Origin: an uncultured Muribaculaceae bacterium
GTDB taxonomy: Bacteria > Bacteroidota > Bacteroidia > Bacteroidales > Muribaculaceae
Assembly: GCA_910579185.1 (NCBI GenBank)
Contig: CAJTTG010000001.1
Coordinates: 62,001-126,000, forward strand
Direction: 5' to 3'
DNA length: 64,000 bases
Shown: positions 44,340-53,658 of the stretch, piece by piece
Numbering within the stretch: position 1 is the first letter of the stretch
Layout: each line of letters opens with the position of its first letter
Position numbers and translations under genes: made by a program
Notes under the pieces: generated by a model
What the model saw: only the letters and a program-made list of their open reading frames with translations
The model's database searches: none
Told to the model about the DNA's origin: nothing

Positions 44340-45743
44340 TCAGCAGTGGCTGGAGCCGTCAAAGCAATGGGTGCAGACCTTGCATTTCGGAAGTCCTATT
44401 GCATTGACTATATTCTCAAGCGAACTGAACCGCAGGGACGTCAGTCCGAGACGGCGGCGTATTTCCTCCACCATCTTTTTGTATTCCGGAGAATCCGTCT
44501 TGCAATACGCTTCAAGGTTTGCGTTGTGGTCTCCCTCAAGATCGGCGATCACGCGGCGAGTGATAAGTTCCATCTCACTCTTGGAGGCCGTGAAATTGAG
44601 ATACTCGCAGGGATATACCAACGGCGGACATGCTATTCTCATGTGCACAGCCTTGATTCCGGCATCGAACAGATCCTTCACGTTGTCACGCAGCTGTGTG
44701 CCGCGAACAATAGAATCATCGCAGAAAATGACTTTCCGGTTTTTCAGCAACGCTTTGTTGGGGATCAGTTTCATCTTGGCCACAAGCTCACGGCGCTCCT
44801 GAGTGGAGGGGGTGAAGCTTCGGGGCCAGGTCGGCGTATATTTGGCGATACCGCGCAGATATGGCACACCCTTGCCTTGCGAGTAGCCAAGAGCCATACC
44901 TATGCCTGAATCCGGGATTGCGCTGACGAAATCTGCCTCATCATTATCAGTTTTACCCATCTCCTTGCCGGTCACATAGCGCATGCGGTCTACGTTGCGC
45001 CCTTCATACTGGCACACAGGATAGCCATAGTAGATCCACAGGAATGAACAGATCTGCATCTCTTTTTCCGGAGCGCGCAGCTGGCGCATGCCGTCGGCTT
45101 TCAACTCCACTATCTCTCCGGGACCGACATTATAGCAGTCCTCGAAGCCCAGGTTGGGGAATGCGCATGATTCCGATGCGGCAGCGTATGCGTCATCGCT
45201 TTTGCCTATGATGATAGGTGTGCGGCCAAGGAAGTCACGGGCGGCTATGATCCTGTCCTCAAGAAGAATCAGCATGGAGCATGATCCCTTGATGCGGCGG
45301 TACACATTCTCGATGCCGGAGACAAGATCTTTACCCTCGCTGATCAGAGCGGCAATCATCTCGGTCGGATTGATAATGTCGTAGCTGTGTTCGCAGAAAT
45401 GATGCCCTTTGGCAAGCATTTCTTTTTCAAGTTCGACAATGTTGTTGATGCGTGCCACGGTGACAATGGCAAATTTGCCCAGGTGGCAGTTGACTATGAT
45501 TGGCTGTGCGTCCGTGTCGGATATCACGCCTATACCTGAGTTTCCTGAAAAATCCTTGAGATCGCTCTCGAATTTTGTTCGGAAATATGAGTTCTCGATA
45601 TTATGGATCGAACGGGTGAAGATCCCGTTATCCACTGTTGCCATACCGGCTCGTTTGGTGCCCATATGGCTGTTGTAGTCTACGCCGTAGAAAAGTCTGT
45701 TGACGCAGTTCGTTTTGGCTGTCAGGCCGAAAAAACCTCCCAT
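44340..45743 (-). CDS. PurF-like amidophosphoribosyltransferase paralogue lacking the N-terminal nucleophile Cys
   Basis: The 467-residue protein follows the PurF layout: an N-terminal glutaminase-like domain, then a phosphoribosyltransferase domain with the PRPP motif VIFCDDSIVRGTQ and the SIPDSGIGMALGYSQ-type segment. It begins MGGFFG, where active PurF has MCG with Cys2 as glutamine-hydrolysing nucleophile. Cysteines near the C-terminus (CKVCTHCFDG) resemble the 4Fe-4S ligands of Bacillus-type PurF. It could use free ammonia, work with another glutaminase, or have a regulatory or different transferase role. It is next to purL, but a terminator-like hairpin separates them. A normal purF may exist elsewhere. 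Confidence 0.85.
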   Translation of the reverse strand: MGGFFGLTAKTNCVNRLFYGVDYNSHMGTKRAGMATVDNGIFTRSIHNIENSYFRTKFESDLKDFSGNSGIGVISDTDAQPIIVNCHLGKFAIVTVARINNIVELEKEMLAKGHHFCEHSYDIINPTEMIAALISEGKDLVSGIENVYRRIKGSCSMLILLEDRIIAARDFLGRTPIIIGKSDDAYAAASESCAFPNLGFEDCYNVGPGEIVELKADGMRQLRAPEKEMQICSFLWIYYGYPVCQYEGRNVDRMRYVTGKEMGKTDNDEADFVSAIPDSGIGMALGYSQGKGVPYLRGIAKYTPTWPRSFTPSTQERRELVAKMKLIPNKALLKNRKVIFCDDSIVRGTQLRDNVKDLFDAGIKAVHMRIACPPLVYPCEYLNFTASKSEMELITRRVIADLEGDHNANLEAYCKTDSPEYKKMVEEIRRRLGLTSLRFSSLENIVNAIGLPKCKVCTHCFDGSSHC

Positions 45744-45785
45744 ATATGATTATAATAAGTACGTTGTGTCTGTTCTTGAAATAAT

Positions 45786-45835
45786 CGGCGGGAGAAGTGC
45801 TCTGTTCCGTAGTCCGGTTGAGTTTTCTCCCGCCG
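45786..45835 (-). terminator. terminator between purL and the PurF-like gene
   Basis: A perfect 11-base-pair GC-rich stem (45786-45796 with 45825-45835) with a 28-base loop lies 8 bases after the purL stop. The minus-strand flank ATTATTTC is mildly T-rich. It lies before the PurF-like start at 45743, so some read-through is likely needed to express that gene from the purL promoter. Confidence 0.7.
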
Positions 45836-45842
45836 TTTGAAA

Positions 45843-48800
45843 TTAATTCTTATTGATGTGCTTTTCAATCCATTTGCGTGCGTTGACGAAGCCGTCGATC
45901 CACGGTGTCACATCGTCATTGCGTCGCGATCGTGGATAATAAGCGCATTGCCACGGGAAGATGGCACGCTCAAGATGGGGCATCATTGCCAGATGGCGGC
46001 CATCGGCTGAGCATAGACCGGCCACTGCGCCGCGCGATCCGTTGGGATTGCCCGGATATGATGCGTAGTTGTAGCGCAATGCCACGTTGTAGTCGCTCAT
46101 GGCCATTGGTAGGTTGAAGCGTCCTTCGCCATGGGCAACCCATATACCGAGTTTCAGGCCTGCCATCGGTCCGAACATCACGGAGTTGTTCTCCGGGATG
46201 GTTACGCCAACGAATTGCGACTCGAATTTGTGGCTGACATTATGCTCCATTGTAGCCTTGCGAGCATGCTCGGGGCAGATGAGGTTCAATTCCATCATCA
46301 GCTGGCATCCGTTGCAGACGCCCAATGAGAGAGTATCTTTGCGTGCATAGAATTTTTCAAGAGCGGTCTTGGCTTTTTCGTTCCAGAGGAAGCCTCCGGC
46401 CCAGCCTTTTGCCGATCCGAGTACGTCGGAGTTGGAGAAACCGCCGCAGAATACGATCATGTTGACATCCTCTAGTGTCTCGCGGCCGCTCATAAGGTCG
46501 GTCATGTGGACGTCTTTCACATCGAACCCTGCGAGATAGAGAGAGTAGGCCATCTCACGGTCGCCGTTGACACCCTTCTCGCGGATAATCGCGGCGCGTA
46601 TGCCTGATGCCTCATGGCGTCCTCCGGCCAGTGAGCGTGATGCCAGTTTCCCGTCGAATGCGGATGGGATGCGGTAGCGCAGTGGCTGTTTCTTATAGTT
46701 CTCAAAGCGGAGTGTGGCGCATTTTTCGCCGCTCTGTACGCTGTCGAGCAGGTAGGACGGGGCAAACCATACATCGCGCATGAAGTCGATGCCGATCATG
46801 CGGGTAGTACCCTGATGTTCTATCATCAATGTCCGTTCCTTGTCGGTTGTTCCGATCTGCTTGAATCCTACACCGGCTTCTGTGAACAAGCGTTCCGCTG
46901 CTTCGCATTTGCCTTCTGCGATCTGAAGCACCATTGCCGGGTTCTCGGCAAAGAGGATCTTGATCAGATCGGTCTGACCATCGGCTACGAATGCGTCCGT
47001 GGTCAGATGCACTCCACCGGAGGTGTTGGCGAACGTCATTTCAAGCAGTGTGGTGACAAGACCTCCTGCCGAAACGTCATGCCCCGACATGATGGAGCCA
47101 CGTTTCACCAGTCGCTGAACGGTATTGAAGGCTGCCGCGAATTTAGCCGGATCCTTGACGGTGGGTGCTTCCGAGCCGATACGGCCGAAGGTCTGGGCGA
47201 ATGCCGATCCGCCGAGACGAAGTTCATCGCCCGAGAAGTCAATATAATACAGACGTGAGTTGCCGGGCTGGAAAACAGGGGTCAGTGTGCGGCGCACATC
47301 TGTCACCTCTCCTGCGGCAGAGATAATAACGGTGCCGGGGGCATAAACTTTGTCTGCCCCATATTTCTGGGTCATTGAAAGTGAATCCTTGCCCGTGGGG
47401 ATATTGATGCCGAGTGCGCAGGCGAAATCGCTGCATGCCTCCACGGCGCGGTAGAGCGCGGCATCCTCTCCCGGATTCTTGCAAGGCCACATCCAGTTGG
47501 CGCTTAGCGACAATCCTTTTATGTCGTTCTTGATCGGTGCGCCGACAATGTTTGTCAATGCTTCGGCTATTGCAAGTACAGATCCGCGTGCAGAGTCAAT
47601 CAGTGCCACTTGTGGCGCGTGGCCGATAGATGTTGCGATTCCTTTATGGCCACGGTAGTCAAGTGCCACGACTCCGCAGTCGCTCAACGGCAACTGAATC
47701 TCTCCCTGACACTGCTGACGTGCTATTTTGCCCGTCACCGAACGGTCAACCTTGTTGGTCAGCCAGTCTTTGCAGGCTACGGCTTCAAGCGAGAGAACAT
47801 CGCGCAGATAGGTCTCAAGATCGTTTTCGTTGTATTCCGGATCTTTGTATGTCACATTGACGGTATTGTCGGTCATCACGGTCTTCGGTGAGTTACCGAA
47901 CATATCTGCCATGGCAAGATCAATGGGCTTGACTCCATCCTTGCGTGAGAACACGAAGCGGTCATCGCCGGTGGTCTCGCCGACAACATACATCGGTGCT
48001 CTTTCGCGGCGTGCGATCCGTTCAACATACTCAATGTCTTTCTGTTCAAGAACCATACCCATGCGTTCCTGACTCTCGTTGCCTACAATCTCTTTTTCCG
48101 AGAGTGTGGCGTCGCCAACGGGAAGCGCATCAAGGTCTATATGGCCACCGGTTTCTTCAACCAGTTCCGATAGTGCGTTCAAATGTCCGCCGGCTCCATG
48201 GTCATGGATAGAAACGATGGGGTTGTCATCGCTTTCTGCCAGTGCGCGGATCACGTTAGAAACGCGTTTCTGCATTTCTGGATTAGCACGCTGAACGGCA
48301 TTAAGCTCGATGGAGTTGTCATATTGGCCGGTTTCTACGGATGATACCGCACCTCCGCCCATGCCGATACGGTAGTTGTCACCACCCATCACTACGACTT
48401 TCTCGCCTGGCTTCGGAGTTCCTTTGATCGCATCTTTCTTAGCTGCGAAACCTACGCCACCGGCAAGCATGATCACCTTATCATAGGCATAGAGTCGGCC
48501 GTTTTCGTCATGCTCGAATGTCAGCAACGATCCGCAGATCAGTGGCTGTCCGAACTTGTTGCCGAAGTCCGATGCGCCGTTGGAGGCTTTGATGAGGATA
48601 TCGCAGGGAGTCTGGTAGAGCCATACTCGGGGATTGCACATCATTTCCCAGCGGTGTTCCGACGACATGCGCGGATATGAGGTCATGTAGACTGCCGTTC
48701 CGGCAATCGGGAGGCTGGCGCGTCCGCCGCCCAGACGGTCACGGATCTCGCCGCCGGTGCCGGTAGCTGCTCCGTTGAAAGGCTCTACGGTCGTCGGGAA

Positions 48801-49550
48801 GTTGTGGGTCTCGGCCTTCAGGGAGATCACGGTGTCGATCTCTTTGACGTCGAACATGTCGGGACGGTCAGGGTTGGTGGGATAGAACTGTTCCACACGG
48901 GGACCTTTGACGAAGGCCACATTATCTTTATATGCGGACACGAGACCGTTGGGGTTCTCCTGCGATGTCTTTTTGATCATCTTGAACAGCGACATCGGCT
49001 TTTCCTCACCGTCTATGATGAATGTGCCGTTGAATATTTTGTGGCGGCAGTGTTCTGAGTTGACCTGAGAGAATCCGAACACCTCGCTGTCGGTCAGCGG
49101 ACGGCCGAGTTTGGCCGACAGATCGCGCAGATATTGCTCTTCCTCTGGACTGAGGGCAAGACCTTCGCTACGGTTGTATTCGGAAATATCGTCTATGTAG
49201 ACTATCGGTTCCGGTTGGAGCGATGTGGTGAACACTTTGCTGTTCAGACCATCGTAGAGACGTTGCAGCATCTTGTCGAATGCTGGCTCTTCGTCTCTTG
49301 TCAGCATGAATTCCTCGATGCGTGTGATGCCTTCAAGACCCATGTTCTGGGTGATCTCCACGGCATTGGTGCTCCAAGGAGTGATCATTTCTTTACGCGG
49401 TCCGATGAATCGGCCTTTAACTGAAGTGGATACAAGAGGAGTCGCGCCGCCAAACAGCCATGTGAGCTTTTCTTTCTCCTCCGGGGAGAATTTGTGATCA
49501 GTCTCTACGGCAATTACTTTAGCAGCACCTTTCTTAAAGAATACGACCAT
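45843..49550 (-). CDS. purL: phosphoribosylformylglycinamidine synthase (single-chain PurL)
   Basis: PurL uses ATP and glutamine to convert FGAR to FGAM in purine synthesis. The 1235-residue chain has the large single-protein form: an N-terminal domain, two AIRS-like halves (e.g. GAATGTGGEIRDRLGGGRAS) and a C-terminal glutaminase with nucleophile Cys in LGVCNGCQLM (about residue 1090) and late His/Glu. It has its own consensus promoter and ends at a strong hairpin. Confidence 0.97.
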   Translation of the reverse strand: MVVFFKKGAAKVIAVETDHKFSPEEKEKLTWLFGGATPLVSTSVKGRFIGPRKEMITPWSTNAVEITQNMGLEGITRIEEFMLTRDEEPAFDKMLQRLYDGLNSKVFTTSLQPEPIVYIDDISEYNRSEGLALSPEEEQYLRDLSAKLGRPLTDSEVFGFSQVNSEHCRHKIFNGTFIIDGEEKPMSLFKMIKKTSQENPNGLVSAYKDNVAFVKGPRVEQFYPTNPDRPDMFDVKEIDTVISLKAETHNFPTTVEPFNGAATGTGGEIRDRLGGGRASLPIAGTAVYMTSYPRMSSEHRWEMMCNPRVWLYQTPCDILIKASNGASDFGNKFGQPLICGSLLTFEHDENGRLYAYDKVIMLAGGVGFAAKKDAIKGTPKPGEKVVVMGGDNYRIGMGGGAVSSVETGQYDNSIELNAVQRANPEMQKRVSNVIRALAESDDNPIVSIHDHGAGGHLNALSELVEETGGHIDLDALPVGDATLSEKEIVGNESQERMGMVLEQKDIEYVERIARRERAPMYVVGETTGDDRFVFSRKDGVKPIDLAMADMFGNSPKTVMTDNTVNVTYKDPEYNENDLETYLRDVLSLEAVACKDWLTNKVDRSVTGKIARQQCQGEIQLPLSDCGVVALDYRGHKGIATSIGHAPQVALIDSARGSVLAIAEALTNIVGAPIKNDIKGLSLSANWMWPCKNPGEDAALYRAVEACSDFACALGINIPTGKDSLSMTQKYGADKVYAPGTVIISAAGEVTDVRRTLTPVFQPGNSRLYYIDFSGDELRLGGSAFAQTFGRIGSEAPTVKDPAKFAAAFNTVQRLVKRGSIMSGHDVSAGGLVTTLLEMTFANTSGGVHLTTDAFVADGQTDLIKILFAENPAMVLQIAEGKCEAAERLFTEAGVGFKQIGTTDKERTLMIEHQGTTRMIGIDFMRDVWFAPSYLLDSVQSGEKCATLRFENYKKQPLRYRIPSAFDGKLASRSLAGGRHEASGIRAAIIREKGVNGDREMAYSLYLAGFDVKDVHMTDLMSGRETLEDVNMIVFCGGFSNSDVLGSAKGWAGGFLWNEKAKTALEKFYARKDTLSLGVCNGCQLMMELNLICPEHARKATMEHNVSHKFESQFVGVTIPENNSVMFGPMAGLKLGIWVAHGEGRFNLPMAMSDYNVALRYNYASYPGNPNGSRGAVAGLCSADGRHLAMMPHLERAIFPWQCAYYPRSRRNDDVTPWIDGFVNARKWIEKHINKN

Positions 49551-49596
49551 AAATGTGGTGTGGGGTGTTGAGGTGGAATTGATACGTTAATCGACT

Positions 49597-49628
49597 GCAA
49601 AATTACAATTTTTTATCGACTGAACAAA
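49597..49628 (-). promoter_or_regulatory. purL promoter
   Basis: The minus strand reads TTTG (49628-49625), 19 bases, then TAATTTTGC (49605-49597), a full match to the consensus. The ATG is 47 bases downstream at 49550. Confidence 0.8.
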
Positions 49629-49655
49629 CTATTATTTCGCTTGTAGTCGTAATTT

Positions 49656-50147
49656 TTATTCCTCTGTGATCTCAACCACTTCATATATAGCTGACTTGGG
49701 CTTGATGGCGCTGGTCGGTATTATGAGTTTGTAAGTTGTGTTTCGGAAACTGATAATGATGTTTTTGCCTGTTAGGCGGCGGTCAGTGATCTCATCCCAT
49801 CCCCAGTCTCTGGGGGCTCGTGGCTGATTCTCTTCGTCCGCGCTCTCAAACACCTCTCTGATCATTGTCCCTGGAATGATGTCGACATGCTTGGGCGATA
49901 ATGCAGCCTGAGCATCGGTTGTCAGTAGTTTTGAGAAATAGATGTGTCCGATCACAAAAGGGATAATTATGAATGCGATGATAAGGGCCACAAGTAGGAT
50001 TCGTAGATCAAAGACCACACCGATTGCGGCCGCAATGAGCACTGCTGCTGCAAGCAATCCTATGGTTTTGGCTATGGTGGAACCGCCTATGGTCCTGAAA
50101 TAACTCGCTGGACTCATCCGGTATGTATCTGTTGTTATCGTCGTCAT
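49656..50147 (-). CDS. two-span membrane protein with a cytoplasmic beta-rich domain
   Basis: I do not recognise a named family with certainty. The 163-residue protein starts MTTITTDTYRMSPASYFR. It has two adjacent membrane segments (about 28-47 and 49-68), then a soluble part with strands such as NIIISFRNTTYKLIIPTSAI. The layout resembles YcxB-like membrane proteins, which are of unknown function. It lies between purL and the DUF1015 gene on the same strand. Confidence 0.65.
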   Translation of the reverse strand: MTTITTDTYRMSPASYFRTIGGSTIAKTIGLLAAAVLIAAAIGVVFDLRILLVALIIAFIIIPFVIGHIYFSKLLTTDAQAALSPKHVDIIPGTMIREVFESADEENQPRAPRDWGWDEITDRRLTGKNIIISFRNTTYKLIIPTSAIKPKSAIYEVVEITEE

Positions 50148-50181
50148 TTCCTTTTTCAGTCAAACACTATCGGTGGCATAA

Positions 50182-50215
50182 AATGATGGCATCAGACAAT
50201 GCCGATGCCATCATT
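50182..50215 (-). terminator. terminator after the DUF1015 gene
   Basis: A perfect 12-base-pair stem (AATGATGGCATC with GATGCCATCATT) and 10-base loop is followed on the minus strand by ATTTTATG. It lies about 135 bases after the DUF1015 stop and 35 bases before the next gene starts. Confidence 0.8.
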
Positions 50216-50350
50216 GTTTTATGAAGTAAGTCGCGAAATTTTATTTATATCCTCCGGGGATGAAGCACCTCTTGACTTACAATTATCCATTATGCGTATT
50301 AATTTTTAAGGCCTGCTTAAGCGGCTGTTCAGAGTTTTTTGGATAGACAC

Positions 50351-51598
50351 TTAGTCCTCTAATTTGTGGATCACAAGACCGGAACGGAGCTTAGGCTCGA
50401 ACCATGTGGTCTTGGGTGGCATGATGTTGCCGGTATCAGCTATATCCATGAGTTGCTTCATTGATACTGGATATAGTGCCAATGCCATGGCCATCTCTCC
50501 ACTGTCCACTCTCCGCTGGAGTTCTTCAAGACCACGGATGCCACCGACGAAGTCTATGCGCTTATCTGAACGCAGATCCGTGATGCCGAGAATGTCACGC
50601 AGAATCAGATCGCTGGAGATTGTAACGTCAAGCACTCCGATAGGATCTGCATCGTTGTAACGGCCTTCGCGTGCTGTCAGCGAATACCATTTTCCGTATA
50701 CATAAAGCGCAAAGTTGTGCAGCTCTGTCGGACGGTATGGTTCTGTTCCTTTTTCCTCTATGGTGAAATTTTTTTCAATCTCGGACAGGAACTGTTCCGG
50801 CGTAAGTCCGTTGAGATCTTTGACCACGCGGTTGTAGTCGATGATCTTCAGGTGGGATGCTGGGAATGCTACTGCAAGGAAATAGTTGTATTCCTCATTG
50901 CCGGTGTGGTTGGGATTGGCCTTTGCCTTTTCGTTGCCCACAAGTGCGGCGGCAGCTGTGCGGTGATGTCCGTCGGCTATGTAGAGATAAGGTATCTTGG
51001 CGAATTCCGCGGTGATTTCGGCTATTGTATCGTCATTGTCGATAACCCAGAACGAATGTCCGAATCCATCGGGGGCTATGAAATCATATTCAGGTGTTCC
51101 GGCTGTCGTTTCATTGATGATCTTCTCGAGTCGTTCATTGTCGGGAAATGCAAAGAACACGGGTTCAATGTTGGCATTGTTGACGCGGACATGCTTCATG
51201 CGGTCCTCCTCTTTGTCGCGGCGTGTCAGCTCATGCTTTTTGATCCGCTGCTCCATATAGTCGTCAACATTGGCTGCGATAACTATGCCATATTGTGTGC
51301 GTCCATCCATCGTCTGGGCATATATGTAATAATGCTCTTTGGAATCCTGCACAAGCCAACCGTTGGTCTGGAAAGCGTTGAAGTTCTCAACGGCTTTGTC
51401 ATAGACACATGGATCGTGTTCATCGACACTCGGATCAAAATCAATCTCCGGCTTTATGATATGGTATAGGGATTTTTCGTTGCCTTCTGCTTCCCGACGG
51501 GCTTCGTCGGAATTGAGAACGTCGTAGGGACGTGATGCTACCTCGGTTACGAGTTCACGCGGCGGACGTACGCCTTTAAATGGTTTGACTTTTGCCAT
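50351..51598 (-). CDS. DUF1015 family protein
   Basis: The 415-residue soluble protein starts MAKVKPFKGVRPP. It carries the family segments VASRPYDVLNSDEARREAEG, the LYIADGHHRTAAA motif (with His residues often linked to metal or phosphate binding) and a C-terminal KPRSG-like end (EPKLRSGLVIHKL). The family is widespread and has been linked to serine kinase-like (SbnI/ParB-type) folds in some members. No serine-biosynthesis gene is near, so function remains open. Confidence 0.88.
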   Translation of the reverse strand: MAKVKPFKGVRPPRELVTEVASRPYDVLNSDEARREAEGNEKSLYHIIKPEIDFDPSVDEHDPCVYDKAVENFNAFQTNGWLVQDSKEHYYIYAQTMDGRTQYGIVIAANVDDYMEQRIKKHELTRRDKEEDRMKHVRVNNANIEPVFFAFPDNERLEKIINETTAGTPEYDFIAPDGFGHSFWVIDNDDTIAEITAEFAKIPYLYIADGHHRTAAAALVGNEKAKANPNHTGNEEYNYFLAVAFPASHLKIIDYNRVVKDLNGLTPEQFLSEIEKNFTIEEKGTEPYRPTELHNFALYVYGKWYSLTAREGRYNDADPIGVLDVTISSDLILRDILGITDLRSDKRIDFVGGIRGLEELQRRVDSGEMAMALALYPVSMKQLMDIADTGNIMPPKTTWFEPKLRSGLVIHKLED

Positions 51599-51806
51599 CG
51601 TGGTTTGGTGTTATTGAACTGACTTAAACTTATTGTAAACTAACATTCCGAGGTGGTTTTCGATATGATTCCGATCTTTTTGAGGTTGCGATGGAACTCC
51701 ATTGTGTCCAAAAAAGAGATGGGAACAGCCGGAAACGGTCCGGAAGGTTAGAAATAAGGAATCAGGTCGGTTCTGCGTTTAAATTTTGAAATAAGTTTGA
51801 CTCAGT

Positions 51807-53075
51807 TCATTTGTTGCGTAGGATGGTTTGCTCGCGATCCGGACCGATAGAAACTATGGTGATGGGTGTTGCCAGTTCGCGTTCAAGGAATTTGATATAG
51901 TCAGCGAACTGCTGCGGAAACTCATTTTCCGATTTCATTGCCGTCATGTCGGTCTGCCAGCCGGGAAGCTCTTCATATACAGGTTCAATTGTGTCCTCTT
52001 CGATGGAGTAGGGGAAATCGCGTGTCAGTTCGCCATTGATCTTGTATGCTGTACATGCTTTGATGGTCGGGAATGTGTCGAGAACATCGCTCTTCATCAT
52101 GATCAGCTGGGTAACACCGTTGATCATGATGGCATATCGGAGAGCCACGAGATCAATCCATCCGCAGCGGCGTTCGCGGCCGGTGACTGCGCCGTATTCA
52201 TGTCCTATGTCCCGGATCTTTTTGCCGGTCTCATCAAAAAGCTCCGTCGGGAACGGGCCACTGCCTACTCGGGTACAGTAGGCTTTGAAGATACCGAACA
52301 CTTCGCCTATTTTATTCGGGGCTACACCAAGACCCGTGCATGCTCCTGCCGCAACCGTGTTGGAGGATGTTACGAAAGGATATGAACCGAAATCAACGTC
52401 GAGAAGTGTGCCCTGTGCACCCTCGCACAACACTGACTTGCCCTCTTGCAGACAGCGGTTCACATAATGTTCGCTGTCAATGATATCGAACGATTTCAGA
52501 TAGTTGATAGCCTCTATCCAGCGTGGTTCGAGCTCGCTCAGGTCTGGTGTCTCGCCGAGCGACGCGAGCATGCGGAGATGGCGGTCGCGTGCGGCGGCAT
52601 ATTTGGCTTCAAAGTTATGGAGTGTATCGCCGAGACGAAGTCCGTTGCGGCTGATCTTGTCAGTGTAGGTCGGGCCGATTCCTTTGCCTGTTGTGCCTAT
52701 CTTGGCACCACCCTTGGCTTTCTCGTTGGCTGCGTCGAGCAGTCGGTGGGTCGGAAGGATCAAATGTACCTTTTTTGAGATTTTCAACACTTTGCGCAGA
52801 TCGATACCGGAGCGTTCGAGGGCTTCTGCTTCTTCTTTGAATAGAACAGGGTCGAGAACAACGCCATTGCCTATGATGTTGGTCTGTCCGTGCTGGAAGA
52901 TTCCTGACGGAATTGAGCGGAGCACGTATTTCTTGCCATCGAATTCCAACGTGTGCCCGGCATTGGGGCCTCCTTGGAATCGTGCCACCACGTCGTAACG
53001 GGGTGTCAGAACATCGACTACTTTTCCTTTTCCTTCATCGCCCCACTGGAGGCCGAGCAATACATCAATTTTCAT
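51807..53075 (-). CDS. purA: adenylosuccinate synthetase
   Basis: PurA joins aspartate to IMP using GTP, the first committed step to AMP. The start at 53075 (MKIDVLLGLQWGDEGKGKVVD) gives 422 residues with the P-loop-like GDEGKGK, the QGGPNAGHT IMP loop, GTTGKGIGPTYTDK and the CEGAQGTLLDVDFG segment. An upstream in-frame ATG at 53144 lies inside the Fur gene and is rejected. It follows the Fur-family gene by 16 bases and is probably in its transcript. Confidence 0.97.
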   Translation of the reverse strand: MKIDVLLGLQWGDEGKGKVVDVLTPRYDVVARFQGGPNAGHTLEFDGKKYVLRSIPSGIFQHGQTNIIGNGVVLDPVLFKEEAEALERSGIDLRKVLKISKKVHLILPTHRLLDAANEKAKGGAKIGTTGKGIGPTYTDKISRNGLRLGDTLHNFEAKYAAARDRHLRMLASLGETPDLSELEPRWIEAINYLKSFDIIDSEHYVNRCLQEGKSVLCEGAQGTLLDVDFGSYPFVTSSNTVAAGACTGLGVAPNKIGEVFGIFKAYCTRVGSGPFPTELFDETGKKIRDIGHEYGAVTGRERRCGWIDLVALRYAIMINGVTQLIMMKSDVLDTFPTIKACTAYKINGELTRDFPYSIEEDTIEPVYEELPGWQTDMTAMKSENEFPQQFADYIKFLERELATPITIVSIGPDREQTILRNK

Positions 53076-53091
53076 CTTGGGTGTGTTACTG

Positions 53092-53568
53092 TTATTTTGT
53101 TTTGGGCTTTGTTGACTGGCGCGTTTTCCTGACGCATCCTGCACAGAGTCCGTAGACGTTTAGATCAATATATTTGGGTTGGAATTTACCGAACCGGCGT
53201 GTATTCAGCAGGAGGTCTATCTCCTGGTCTTTTATCTCCTTGACTTTGCCGCAGCGTGAGCAGACCAGATGGTAATGTTTGGTCAGTCCTGCTATTTTTT
53301 CATATTGGGGCGACTGGGATTCAAATGTGTGACGGCGAACAAGCCCGGCTTTGATCAATAGCTCAATGGTGTTGTAGACTGTCGCACGGCTCACATGATA
53401 GCCTCCCGTGTCAAGTTGCAGATGCAGAGCGTCGATGGAAAAGTGGCTGGACATGTCGAACACTTTCTCCAGTATGGCGAAGCGTTCAGGCGTCCGGCGC
53501 AGATGGTTCTGCGTCAGATAGTCATTGAACGTGGCCAATGCTGCCGTCTTTGTCTTGTCGTCGCTCAT
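53092..53568 (-). CDS. Fur-family transcriptional regulator
   Basis: The 158-residue protein has a winged-helix DNA-binding N-terminus (LRRTPERFAILEKVFD, HVSRATVYNTIELLIKAGLV) and a metal-binding C-terminus. HYHLVCSRCGKVKEI and a second CXXC (CAGC) form the structural zinc site. It could be Fur, PerR or Zur; sequence alone does not separate them. It lies 16 bases upstream of purA, so purine synthesis may respond to its promoter, which has a TAACTTTG -7 element at 53583-53576. Confidence 0.9.
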   Translation of the reverse strand: MSDDKTKTAALATFNDYLTQNHLRRTPERFAILEKVFDMSSHFSIDALHLQLDTGGYHVSRATVYNTIELLIKAGLVRRHTFESQSPQYEKIAGLTKHYHLVCSRCGKVKEIKDQEIDLLLNTRRFGKFQPKYIDLNVYGLCAGCVRKTRQSTKPKTK

Positions 53569-53658
53569 AACGCTACAAAGTTAATAAATTTTAGTATAAG
53601 ACCATCATTCTTCCGGTGCATTTTTAACCCGGATGCCGGTGCGCGCTCTGTGTACTGA

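Noticed and set aside
51599..51806. Riboswitch or terminator in the gap between purA and the DUF1015 gene
   Set aside because: I found no stable hairpin with a T run and no purine-riboswitch-like core in these 208 bases.
53076..53144. Longer start for purA
   Set aside because: It lies inside the Fur-family gene in another frame; PurA proteins start close to the VLLGLQWGDEGKGK segment.
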